7,705 nucleotides of DNA. It comes from an uncultured Alphaproteobacteria bacterium. Its GTDB lineage: Bacteria; Pseudomonadota; Alphaproteobacteria; RF32; CAG-239. The DNA is taken from contig CAMOLN010000036.1 in assembly GCA_946618745.1 (NCBI GenBank), positions 1 to 7,705 on the forward strand, read 5' to 3'. The translations under genes and the position numbers were made by a program. Every line of letters starts with the position of its first letter. Positions within the stretch are counted from its first letter, which is position 1. The notes beneath the pieces were generated by a model. That model was not told where the DNA came from. It saw nothing but the letters and a program-made list of their open reading frames with translations, and searched no databases. This document shows positions 1 to 5,780 of this stretch, piece after piece.

Positions 1-903
1 GTTTATTATCAATATTTGAAAGAAAATTTATTAAAATTAAATCCGGATTTTGAGAATATTGATATTGAAAAACGGACTTTTCCGGATGGTGAACATTACT
101 GGAGAATTGAAAACTCGCAAGATATCAGCGGTAAACCGGCAATTTATGTTTGCGGAACAATAAATGATGAAGCAATTTTAGAGGCTTATAATGTGGCGTG
201 TACTTTGGTGCGTGAAAGTTGTTCATCTTTGCATTTGGTTATTCCCTATTTCGGTTATTCGACGATGGAACGTGCTGTTCAATCAGGCGAGATTGTAACG
301 GCTAAAAATATTGCGCAGTTGTTCAGCTCTATTCCGCCATCGGCAAACGGCAATTATATTTATATGATTGATTTACATTCAACTAATATGCAGTATTACT
401 TCGGAGAGAATGTTCATCCCATACATTTGACAACCGAGCCGATGATCTATAAAATAATTTCCGATATACGCTCAAAGGAAGGGGAAGTAGTATTGGCGTC
501 GGCTGATACAGGTTGTGCTAAATGGATTGAAAAAATGAGTGATCACATGGGAGTTGAAGCAGCGTTTATTGTTAAACAGCGTATTTCAGCTTCCGAAACG
601 GTAGTTAAAGCACTAAAAGCCAATGTTAAAGGCAAAAATATCATTATTTTTGATGATATGATTCGCTCCGGCGGAACTATTATAAATGCGGCCAAAGCCT
701 ATAAGGCTATGGGAGCCAAAGATGTTTTTGTAATCTGCGTGCATGGTATTTTGATTCACGGAGCTGTTGAAAAACTGAAAGACAGTGGGGTGATAAAAAA
801 ATTATATTGCAGCAATACTCACCCGCATGCTCAAAATATTCATGATGATTTTGTTAAAGTGTGTGATGTATCTGACATAATACTCAAAGGGTTAAAGATT
901 TAA
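1..903 (+). CDS. prs: Ribose-phosphate pyrophosphokinase, class II-like (5' end probably outside window)
   Basis: Makes PRPP from ribose 5-phosphate and ATP in the cytoplasm, feeding purine, pyrimidine, histidine and tryptophan synthesis. The frame is open to base 1. The first possible start is a TTG at 16 with no ribosome site. Counted from it, FPDGE falls at residues 22-26, while family members usually have about 15 more residues before it, so the true start is probably upstream. Residue numbers count from the TTG. Visible motifs are PYFGYSTMER (77-86, ATP loop region), IDLHSTNMQYYFG (118-130), ASADTGCAKW (161-170), KQR (188-190) and the PRPP-binding loop FDDMIRSGGT (212-221). The usual bacterial RQDR motif is replaced by an ...ER...GE..TA pattern like that of plant class II PRPP synthetases. 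The two-domain phosphoribosyltransferase-like fold is complete at the C-terminus. The family is secure and the subclass is inferred. Confidence 0.88.
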   Translation, partial: VYYQYLKENLLKLNPDFENIDIEKRTFPDGEHYWRIENSQDISGKPAIYVCGTINDEAILEAYNVACTLVRESCSSLHLVIPYFGYSTMERAVQSGEIVTAKNIAQLFSSIPPSANGNYIYMIDLHSTNMQYYFGENVHPIHLTTEPMIYKIISDIRSKEGEVVLASADTGCAKWIEKMSDHMGVEAAFIVKQRISASETVVKALKANVKGKNIIIFDDMIRSGGTIINAAKAYKAMGAKDVFVICVHGILIHGAVEKLKDSGVIKKLYCSNTHPHAQNIHDDFVKVCDVSDIILKGLKI

Positions 904-927
904 GGCGGGTATAGGTTTTAAAGAGGA

Positions 928-970
928 TTTTTGAACTGTCGGCTGGAGTGAGCTTGCGGTTTGCGAGTAA
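928..970 (+). repeat. Direct repeat, copy 1
   Basis: Starts TTTGAACT and contains the core GGCTGGAGTGAGCTTGCGG followed by TTT, a 22-nt run (941-962) repeated exactly at 1727-1748, then CGAG and TAAT. GCTTG and CGAGT can form a short stem around a 7-nt loop. A TTGTTTTTTTA tail (979-989) also recurs after copy 2. The unit follows prs, and its tail supplies the stop codon of the phosphatase gene on the other strand. It might act as a weak terminator for prs, but the T-run lies rather far from the stem. Confidence 0.75.
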
Positions 971-986
971 TTTATTATTTGTTTTT

Positions 987-1532
987 TTAATCATGGGTTT
1001 GTTGTAGTTTGCAAACTTCTAAATATTCATTAGGTCCTTCAATCTTAGTATCAAATCTTTCAATAAATTTCCAATTGCCATTATCTAATGTAAAATGGAA
1101 ACATTCACAATGTTTAATTTCTCCAATTTCTTCTCCGCATGCCCAACACAATGCTCTTGTTACGCCACCATGTGAGGCTATGGCAATATTGGAGTGAGTA
1201 TCATTTATTAAAATATCATCCAAACAAGATTTTATACGATTAAAATTATCTATAATTCTTTTTTGTTTTTCATCATTATTAGAATACCAAAAGCCAAAAG
1301 CAGATTCAATTAGTCTATCATCAATAATAATATCAATATTAGGATTATTAACAGCAATTTTTGCAGTATCAGTTGCTCGCTTAAGAGGACTGGAGTATAC
1401 AACCTCAATGTCTTTATCTGCTAAAAACTCCTTTAATTTGTTTGCCTGAGCAAGACCAACTTTATTTAATGTAGATTCAACATCTATACCGTTTCGTTGC
1501 CCGTGCCTAAAAAAATAAAAATTCTTTTCCAT
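987..1532 (-). CDS. Histidine phosphatase family protein (phosphoglycerate mutase-like)
   Basis: Predicted cytoplasmic phosphatase of 181 aa in the histidine phosphatase (phosphoglycerate mutase) superfamily, which works through a phosphohistidine intermediate. FFRHG places the nucleophile at His10 in an RHG motif. SSPLKRATDTA (47-57) gives the phosphate-binding Arg52, DRLIES gives the acid Glu76, and ASHGGVTRAL gives the second histidine, His121. The ATG at 1532 is chosen because GGAAA lies just upstream and a strong promoter lies at 1567-1595. Extending to a TTG at 1595 would place the start inside the -35 box. Four cysteines cluster near the C-terminus (residues 129, 132, 142 and 144), possibly a metal or structural site. 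The substrate cannot be told; small phosphatases of this family act on sugar phosphates, cofactor intermediates or proteins. The gene stands alone between two direct repeats and is more AT-rich than glyQS. Confidence 0.87.
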   Translation of the reverse strand: MEKNFYFFRHGQRNGIDVESTLNKVGLAQANKLKEFLADKDIEVVYSSPLKRATDTAKIAVNNPNIDIIIDDRLIESAFGFWYSNNDEKQKRIIDNFNRIKSCLDDILINDTHSNIAIASHGGVTRALCWACGEEIGEIKHCECFHFTLDNGNWKFIERFDTKIEGPNEYLEVCKLQQTHD

Positions 1533-1566
1533 AGTTTTTCCGATAAAATTGTTTATTAATATCAGA

Positions 1567-1595
1567 ATTATATTAGGTGTGTTTATATTTTTCAA
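1567..1595 (-). promoter_or_regulatory. Sigma70-like promoter of the phosphatase gene
   Basis: On the minus strand, TTGAAA (1595-1590) and TATAAT (1572-1567) are separated by 17 bases, a near-consensus match (5/6 and 6/6). Transcription would begin near 1560, leaving a leader of about 28 bases before the ATG at 1532. This helps fix the start codon. Confidence 0.7.
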
Positions 1596-1612
1596 TAATT
1601 AAAAATATAAAA

Positions 1613-1673
1613 AAGCAAGTTCGAAGATGCTGTAAAACTAGCTATCAAAATATATTCATCTTCGAACTAGCTT
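1613..1673. repeat. Long inverted repeat (16 paired positions plus one mismatch)
   Basis: AAGC-A-AGTTCGAAGATG (1613-1629) is the reverse complement of CATCTTCGAACT-A-GCTT (1657-1673) except for one A/A mismatch, with a 27-nt loop. The arm AGTTCGAAGAT recurs at 2926-2936 beyond the metallopeptidase-like gene. There is no adjacent T-run on either side, so a simple terminator is unlikely. It could be a regulator site, a repeat-family hairpin, or a terminal repeat remnant of a mobile element. Confidence 0.65.
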
Positions 1674-1691
1674 AACTGCTTGTAAAATAAC

Positions 1692-1719
1692 AAAAAAGTC
1701 GCCATTTCTGACGACTTTT
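1692..1719. terminator. Bidirectional rho-independent terminator-like hairpin
   Basis: AAAAGTCG (1694-1701) pairs perfectly with CGACTTTT (1712-1719) around a 10-nt loop. The A-run on one side and T-run on the other would allow it to work on either strand. It lies upstream of the divergent phosphatase promoter and before the metallopeptidase-like gene, so it is not directly downstream of any complete gene. It may insulate the latter gene, or be a relic of a rearranged neighbourhood. Confidence 0.55.
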
Positions 1720-1756
1720 GAACTCTGGCTGGAGTGAGCTTGCGGTTTTCGAGCTA
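1716..1756 (+). repeat. Direct repeat, copy 2
   Basis: Second copy of the element at 928-970, in the same orientation, with TTTTGAACT, the exact 22-nt core at 1727-1748, then CGAG and TAAT. Here AGCTTG and CGAGCT form a 6-bp stem (one G-T pair) around a 7-nt loop. The TTGTTTTTTTA tail lies at 1774-1784 and overlaps the -35 region of the next gene. The cores of the two copies are 786 bases apart and enclose the phosphatase gene. Confidence 0.75.
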
Positions 1757-1773
1757 ATGATAAAAAATATAAA

Positions 1774-1802
1774 TTGTTTTTTTATGTTGATTGTGGTATA
1801 GT
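1774..1802 (+). promoter_or_regulatory. Extended -10 promoter of the metallopeptidase-like gene
   Basis: TTGTTT (1774-1779), a 17-base spacer, then TATAGT (1797-1802) preceded by TGG, giving the TGn extended -10 motif. Transcription would start near 1809, just ahead of the AGAGGG ribosome site (1822-1827) and the ATG at 1832. Confidence 0.55.
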
Positions 1803-1831
1803 CAAGGTAAAGACATTTTTAAGAGGGTAAG

Positions 1832-2872
1832 ATGAATATTGAAGATTTTGAAAATCTTATTTCATATAGCAAAATAACCGGTAACCAAGACAATGGTTTG
1901 GTTAGTTTTGCTGCCTACAAAGGAAGAGAAAGCATCATCTCTGAAATAATAAAACGAAATCATCTTGAAAATATATCAATGTCTGAATTTATAGAGATTT
2001 CAAAGCAGTGTATGCCAGCAATTCAAGCCAAGAAAAAATTACGCGAAAAAAAGATTGCCGACTTTACAAATCTGACGACGGAAGAAATCAGCAAACTTTC
2101 TTTAGAGAAAAAAGTTGAATACTTGGAAACAATTTTTCATAAAATGCTGACAAGGGAGGAACTCACTGGTTTTTGTTCAAAAAATTCAGATAAACTGAAA
2201 GCCCTTTTGTGTGGTATTCAGCTGCCGAAAGATTTTTGGAACAAAGAAGAACAACAAGCTGATCGTTTTGTCGCTCTTGTTGCACATGATCATCAAATAA
2301 AGGATAATATGAAAAATTGGCAGAATTTGAGTTTAGATGATAAAAAAGCAACCATAAAAGCAACGGCAAAAGTGCTAGAATACGTCTATAAGACTTCTTT
2401 GGAAGTAGGATTTTATACAGCTGACGAATACAGAAAGGAAAATAATTTAGATGAAAAAGCTCATGTTGATGGAGCCTACGAAGCTAGAGGAAAAATATTT
2501 TTTAATACAGATCGCTTAGAGGGCAGCGATAATTATATGGGGGTATCCGTAGTATTTCACGAATTTATGCATAAAAGACAACAAGAAACAGATTTTGGGG
2601 ATCCTTTGATCAGCAGATTATTTAATTGTAAAGCATATGCAGCAGTCGATTATGAGAGGAGAGAAGTCAATCCTTCTTTGCCTGAATACGGTGATATATA
2701 TTCATTAATGCCGGGAGAAGTCCACGCATATTCTATGCAAAAATATGTTGAAGACCAAATTGCAAATAAAACTGGCATAAAAAAAACGCAAGAACAAGTA
2801 TCTAAAACAACAAAAAACTTGCACAACAAATCTTTTGCTATGGCAGCTGTATCCCGATATAAATCGATTTAA
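1832..2872 (+). CDS. HExxH zinc-metallopeptidase-like protein of unknown family
   Basis: I do not recognise this 346-aa protein. It contains a zinc-protease signature, VVFHEFMHKRQQ, with HEFMH at 243-247 (two His ligands and the catalytic Glu). Just before it is a strand-like segment, KIFFNTDRLEG (221-231), as often seen next to an active-site helix. A plausible third ligand is Glu296 in MPGEVHAYSMQ, about 50 residues downstream, which would make it gluzincin-like. Residues 1-190 are charged, lysine-rich and probably helical, and include EEISKLSLEKKVEYLET. There is no signal peptide or membrane segment, so the protein is cytoplasmic or exported by a signal-less route. The start is fixed by AGAGGG four bases upstream. 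The gene stands alone among repeats and is AT-rich, which suggests accessory origin. A toxin, effector or housekeeping peptidase are all possible. The catalytic motif is seen; activity is inferred. Confidence 0.72.
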   Translation: MNIEDFENLISYSKITGNQDNGLVSFAAYKGRESIISEIIKRNHLENISMSEFIEISKQCMPAIQAKKKLREKKIADFTNLTTEEISKLSLEKKVEYLETIFHKMLTREELTGFCSKNSDKLKALLCGIQLPKDFWNKEEQQADRFVALVAHDHQIKDNMKNWQNLSLDDKKATIKATAKVLEYVYKTSLEVGFYTADEYRKENNLDEKAHVDGAYEARGKIFFNTDRLEGSDNYMGVSVVFHEFMHKRQQETDFGDPLISRLFNCKAYAAVDYERREVNPSLPEYGDIYSLMPGEVHAYSMQKYVEDQIANKTGIKKTQEQVSKTTKNLHNKSFAMAAVSRYKSI

Positions 2873-2925
2873 GATAATTTCGTCTTATCTCAACAGCTTA
2901 ATACTTAAATAAACTCATCAAAATT

Positions 2926-2936
2926 AGTTCGAAGAT
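2926..2936 (+). repeat. Third copy of the AGTTCGAAGAT arm
   Basis: Eleven bases identical to one arm of the inverted repeat at 1613-1673, about 50 bases after the stop of the metallopeptidase-like gene. It has no partner arm nearby. With the inverted repeat it brackets that gene. At 11 bases, chance or a common short site cannot be excluded. Confidence 0.4.
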
Positions 2937-2948
2937 TAGTCGATTTTA

Positions 2949-3062
2949 GGTGGCAGGATTGGGTACTCCCGCAAGCGGGTCCTCCTCGCGTCGTAAGGTT
3001 CGCGCTGCTTAAAATTGCGCTCACCAACTATCCGCTCCGAACCAAGCAGGTTCTTTCCGCGA
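2949..3062. other. G+C-rich structured patch with a tRNA-Gln 3'-end fragment
   Basis: Lines 2941-3060 are about 57% G+C (68 of 120, counted by hand), far above the flanks. The patch begins with GGTGGCAGGATT (2949-2960), identical to 3117-3128 in tRNA-Gln and in the same orientation. Hairpins include CCCG/CGGG (2968-2979), GGTTCG/CGAACC (2997-3002 with 3038-3043) and an alternative GAACC/GGTTC (3039-3053). The last two compete for the same bases, as in switching RNAs. No convincing protein is encoded. It could be a tRNA-derived repeat, an integration scar, or a structured RNA downstream of tRNA-Gln. Confidence 0.5.
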
Positions 3063-3071
3063 CACCACGAT

Positions 3072-3112
3072 CCAATAAAAAAACCACCCGTGAAGGGTGG
3101 CTTTTTTATTGG
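3072..3112 (-). terminator. Rho-independent terminator of tRNA-Gln
   Basis: On the minus strand, GGGTGG-type core stem CCACCC/GGGTGG (3084-3089 with 3095-3100) with a 5-nt loop is followed by a run of T. The pairing continues outwards through the A and T runs to CCAAT/ATTGG, giving 17 pairs with a single A/C mismatch. The outer end of the stem includes the CCA tail of the tRNA (3110-3112). Confidence 0.85.
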
Positions 3113-3184
3113 CTGGGGTGGCAGGATTCGAACCTACGAATGTCGGCACCAAAAGCCGATGCCTTACCACTTGGCGACACCCCA
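3110..3184 (-). tRNA. tRNA-Gln (anticodon TTG), CCA encoded
   Basis: 75 nt on the minus strand. The acceptor stem TGGGGTG (3184-3178) pairs with CACCCCA (3120-3114), followed by discriminator G and encoded CCA. The D arm contains GCCAAGTGGTAAGGC. The anticodon stem TCGGC/GCCGA encloses the loop TTTTGGT (3154-3148), giving anticodon TTG at 3152-3150, which reads CAA (and CAG by wobble). The T arm contains GGTTCGAATCC. Everything is canonical, so it should be functional. It is a single tRNA gene with its own terminator. Confidence 0.96.
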
Positions 3185-3213
3185 ACAAGCTTTTTTTGCT
3201 TTTGGCAAAGCTA

Positions 3214-3242
3214 TATGTAAAATAAAAATATTTTATTTGCAA
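3214..3242 (-). promoter_or_regulatory. Possible promoter of tRNA-Gln
   Basis: On the minus strand, TTGCAA (3242-3237) is followed after 17 bases by TACATA (3219-3214), about 30 bases before the tRNA 5' end. The -35 box is fair and the -10 box is poor; no better match was seen in this AT-rich stretch. Confidence 0.3.
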
Positions 3243-3342
3243 GAACTTTTTTGTTATTTTTTACACATTTTAATGCAAAAATATAATTTAATTTCTCTTT
3301 TGCCAATCAGCAACCACTTGTTTTACTGCCTTGTAACAATTC

Positions 3343-3382
3343 TAAAAAAAATAAAGAAGTGCTTTAATGTTGCATCTTTCTT
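3343..3382 (-). terminator. Possible terminator of the HAD hydrolase gene
   Basis: About 35 bases after the HAD stop, the minus strand can form an imperfect stem (AGAAAGATGC with GCACTTCTTT: eight of ten positions pair, two of them G-T) followed by a run of eight T. The stem is weak and the call is tentative. Confidence 0.35.
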
Positions 3383-3415
3383 ATAGTAAAGAGTCAAGAG
3401 GCTTTTATATTGCTC

Positions 3416-4333
3416 TTATTTTTTAGTCATTTTTTTAGCTAACAGGCTTAATCGTTCTGAAAGTTTCATGCGAGAGGAATTGACTTCTTTCTTTTTGTTA
3501 TCTTCTTTTACTTTGAGAATATCCAGATCACGTTCGGTGGCCATGCGATTAAGAATAGTTTTGACTACATGGTCGAGCTCGCTGTCTTCACGATAGTCAG
3601 CCGGCAGAGCAAAATCTACCCGATTATCGGTCAAAAGTTGAATAGCATTGTGGCGTTGGTTACTTTTGGGACGATAAACCGCAATCGATGTTCCTCCATT
3701 ATTTTTAACAATTTTCATACATGGAATATCGGTCATTCCATCACCGAAATAAATCATTTGCTTATATGGTATCGGTCGAAGTTCGTCAGGCATATATTCA
3801 TTGACGGCGCGATCTTCGGTTTTGCCAAGCCCTTTATTAATCTTGGCAATAAATTGGGTTTTACCGGAATAGTTAACCACGCGGGCCGGCCAGATCGGAG
3901 TGTCATCATCACCGTAGACATAAGAACAGCCGAATACGTCTTTGAAATGTTTGCGGATGGAAGTTCCGGAAATAATTTCTTCAAAGCCCGAAGAGATAAT
4001 ATAATGTTCAATGTGAAGTCCGAGTTTTTTGCCATAGTCATTAATACGGTCAAACCATTCTTCAACACCGGCAAAATAAGTTATACTTTTAGCCGAATCA
4101 CATAAAAACTGTTTGGTAAGTTTTAAGCCTTTTTCGCGAGCGGCATGTTGGACATAATACATCGTGCCGGTGATTTGATCAGCACAATGATCTCTTGACC
4201 ATTGATTGGCCTTTGCCCAAAAAGTTTCCGGTTTTTCACCGAGAGCAGGAATCAAAATATAATCCTGCATATAGGTAGTGCTTAAAGTTTCATCAAAATC
4301 ATAAATTAAGGCAACTTTGTTGTTTTTCGGCAT
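3416..4333 (-). CDS. HAD-superfamily hydrolase (phosphatase-like)
   Basis: Predicted cytoplasmic phosphohydrolase of 305 aa with all four HAD motifs: DFDET (12-16; nucleophile Asp12 and acid/base Asp14), SSG (114-116), the lysine of SGKTQ (Lys158) and GDGMTD (197-202; Mg2+-binding acids). The roughly 100 residues between motifs I and II would form a helical C1-type cap, as in phosphoserine phosphatase-like members. The C-terminal 30 residues are lysine-rich and probably helical (KVKEDNKKKE and onward). The ATG at 4333 is preferred because GGAG lies nine bases upstream. An in-frame ATG at 4354 has no ribosome site and sits only about seven bases from the predicted transcription start. The substrate is unknown. 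The gene diverges from glyQS with an 82-base gap that holds promoters for both. Confidence 0.87.
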   Translation of the reverse strand: MPKNNKVALIYDFDETLSTTYMQDYILIPALGEKPETFWAKANQWSRDHCADQITGTMYYVQHAAREKGLKLTKQFLCDSAKSITYFAGVEEWFDRINDYGKKLGLHIEHYIISSGFEEIISGTSIRKHFKDVFGCSYVYGDDDTPIWPARVVNYSGKTQFIAKINKGLGKTEDRAVNEYMPDELRPIPYKQMIYFGDGMTDIPCMKIVKNNGGTSIAVYRPKSNQRHNAIQLLTDNRVDFALPADYREDSELDHVVKTILNRMATERDLDILKVKEDNKKKEVNSSRMKLSERLSLLAKKMTKK

Positions 4334-4348
4334 TTTGTATATCTCCGC

Positions 4349-4375
4349 TTGCATTTTCAGATTTTATATTATAAA
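4349..4375 (+). promoter_or_regulatory. Possible promoter of glyQS-truA
   Basis: TTGCAT (4349-4354) and TATAAA (4370-4375) with a short 15-base spacer, or TAAAAC (4372-4377) at 17 bases. It overlaps the -10 box of the opposing HAD promoter. Weak spacing keeps this tentative. Confidence 0.35.
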
Positions 4376-4396
4376 ACGAAATAAGTTAATTTTTAA
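4368..4396 (-). promoter_or_regulatory. Promoter of the HAD hydrolase gene
   Basis: On the minus strand, TTAAAA (4396-4391), a 17-base spacer and a perfect TATAAT (4373-4368). Transcription would start near 4361, which argues for translation from the ATG at 4333 rather than 4354. Confidence 0.55.
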
Positions 4397-4415
4397 TTTA
4401 TAAAAGAGGTTAATT

Positions 4416-5777
4416 ATGGCTGCAACATCAATGGATCAATTGGTTTCCCTTTGCAAACGCAGAGGATTTATTTTTCAAAATGCCGATATTTACGGCGGAT
4501 TGCAAGGTGTTTATGATTACGGTCCGTTGGGTGTGGAATTGAAAAACAACCTCAAGGCCGCATGGTGGCGGGCAATAGTTTATGAGCGCGACGATGTTGA
4601 AGGTTTAGACGCGGCAATTTTGACTAATCGGGCAGTGTTGCACTATTCGGGACATGAAGATACTTTTTCCGATCCGATGGTTGACTGCAAAAAGTGCAAA
4701 GGGCGTTTCAGAGCCGATCATATCAATGGTAAATGTCCTAATTGCGGATCAACCGATTTGACCGAGCCGCGACCGTTTAACTTGATGTTTAAAACTGCGA
4801 TCGGTCCGGTTGATGACGGTTCGGTGTTTGGATATCTACGGCCAGAGACAGCGCAAGCGATTTTTACTCAATTCAAGAATGTGGTTGATTCAACCTCACG
4901 CAAATTGCCTTTCGGGATTGCGCAAATCGGTAAATCTTTTCGCAACGAAATTACTCCGCGCAATTTTATATTCAGAGTGAGAGAGTTTGAACAGGCAGAA
5001 TTGGAATATTTTGTTATGCCGGGTGAAGATGAAGAATGGCACGAAAGGTGGAAAGAGGCACGTATTGCCTGGTGGGAAGCACAAGGCTTAAAGCGTGAAA
5101 ATATGAATATTTATACTACGCCTAAGGAGGATTTGGCGCATTATGCCAAAGCTTGTTATGATATTGAATATCAATTTCCTCATGGTATGGAAGAACTGGA
5201 AGGAATTGCCAATCGCACCGATTATGATTTAGGAAATCATACCAAAGCACAAGATGAGTTGAATTTGACTTCGCATTGTCATGAAAATCATGAGTCAACG
5301 CAAAAACTTTGTATTTTGACCGATGATAACAAATGGGTAGTGCCTTTTGTGATTGAGCCGTCAATGGGAGTTGACAGAGGGGTTTTGGCGGTGATGACCG
5401 AGGCTTATACCGAGGAAGATTTGGGCGGCGGTAACTCGCGAATTGTTTTGAAGTTGAAGAAACATTTGGCGCCGATTAAGATTGCGATTATTCCTTTGAA
5501 AAAGAATAATGAACAGATTATGAGCAAATGTCACGAGCTGAAAAAAGAACTGATGAAGTTGGGTATCGGCAGAGTAGCTTTGGAAAATACCGGCAATATC
5601 GGTAAAGCCTATCGTCGTCATGATGAAATCGGCACGCCGCTTTGTTTGACGGTGGATTTTGAGACAATTGAACAACAGCCGGAAACCGTGACTTTGCGTG
5701 ACAGAGATACGATGGAGCAAATCAGGATTAAGACGGCGGAATTGAAAACTTATTTGCGTGATTATTTTATGGAATAA
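4416..5777 (+). CDS. glyQS: Glycine--tRNA ligase, single-chain alpha2 type
   Basis: Charges tRNA-Gly with glycine using ATP; cytoplasmic class II synthetase that acts as a homodimer. At 453 aa it has the usual length of the single-chain form. Residues 27-38, [12 protein letters not shown], match the conserved N-terminal element. A zinc-binding-type insertion has Cys91, Cys94, Cys107 and Cys110 (CxxC...CxxC). Class II motif 2 is [19 protein letters not shown] (175-193), and motif 3 is [13 protein letters not shown] (314-326). The C-terminal anticodon-binding domain begins near [12 protein letters not shown] (350-361). AGAGGT five bases before the ATG sets the start. truA follows three bases after the stop. 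This differs from the two-subunit GlyQ/GlyS enzyme found in most proteobacteria, so it is a useful taxonomic clue. Confidence 0.96.
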   Translation: MAATSMDQLVSLCKRRGFIFQNADIYGGLQGVYDYGPLGVELKNNLKAAWWRAIVYERDDVEGLDAAILTNRAVLHYSGHEDTFSDPMVDCKKCKGRFRADHINGKCPNCGSTDLTEPRPFNLMFKTAIGPVDDGSVFGYLRPETAQAIFTQFKNVVDSTSRKLPFGIAQIGKSFRNEITPRNFIFRVREFEQAELEYFVMPGEDEEWHERWKEARIAWWEAQGLKRENMNIYTTPKEDLAHYAKACYDIEYQFPHGMEELEGIANRTDYDLGNHTKAQDELNLTSHCHENHESTQKLCILTDDNKWVVPFVIEPSMGVDRGVLAVMTEAYTEEDLGGGNSRIVLKLKKHLAPIKIAIIPLKKNNEQIMSKCHELKKELMKLGIGRVALENTGNIGKAYRRHDEIGTPLCLTVDFETIEQQPETVTLRDRDTMEQIRIKTAELKTYLRDYFME

Positions 5778-5780
5778 GGA

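Noticed and set aside
1533..1595. N-terminal extension of the phosphatase from a TTG at 1595
   Set aside because: The TTG is part of a near-consensus -35 box, has no ribosome site, and would lie upstream of the predicted transcription start. The ATG at 1532 precedes the catalytic RHG at the usual distance.
1618..1668. SOS (LexA) operator in the TTCGAA palindromes
   Set aside because: Spacing fits neither the alphaproteobacterial GTTC-N7-GTTC form nor the CGAAC-N4-GTTCG form.
1613..2936. Complete insertion sequence or transposon
   Set aside because: No transposase, no matched terminal inverted repeats at both ends and no target-site duplication; only short arm copies were found.
3015..3386. 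Open frames on both strands across the tRNA-Gln gene (123 and 73 codons)
   Set aside because: They run through a complete tRNA and its terminator, lack ribosome sites, and read as translated tRNA sequence.
3569..4105. 178-codon plus-strand frame opposite the HAD gene
   Set aside because: Antisense shadow of a gene with all four HAD motifs; no ribosome site or promoter.
4334..4354. Seven-residue extension of the HAD protein from an ATG at 4354
   Set aside because: No ribosome site, and almost at the predicted transcription start; the ATG at 4333 has GGAG at a good distance.
5122..5720. Minus-strand frames opposite glyQS (80 and 119 codons)
   Set aside because: Shadows of a strongly conserved synthetase; compositions are implausible for proteins.
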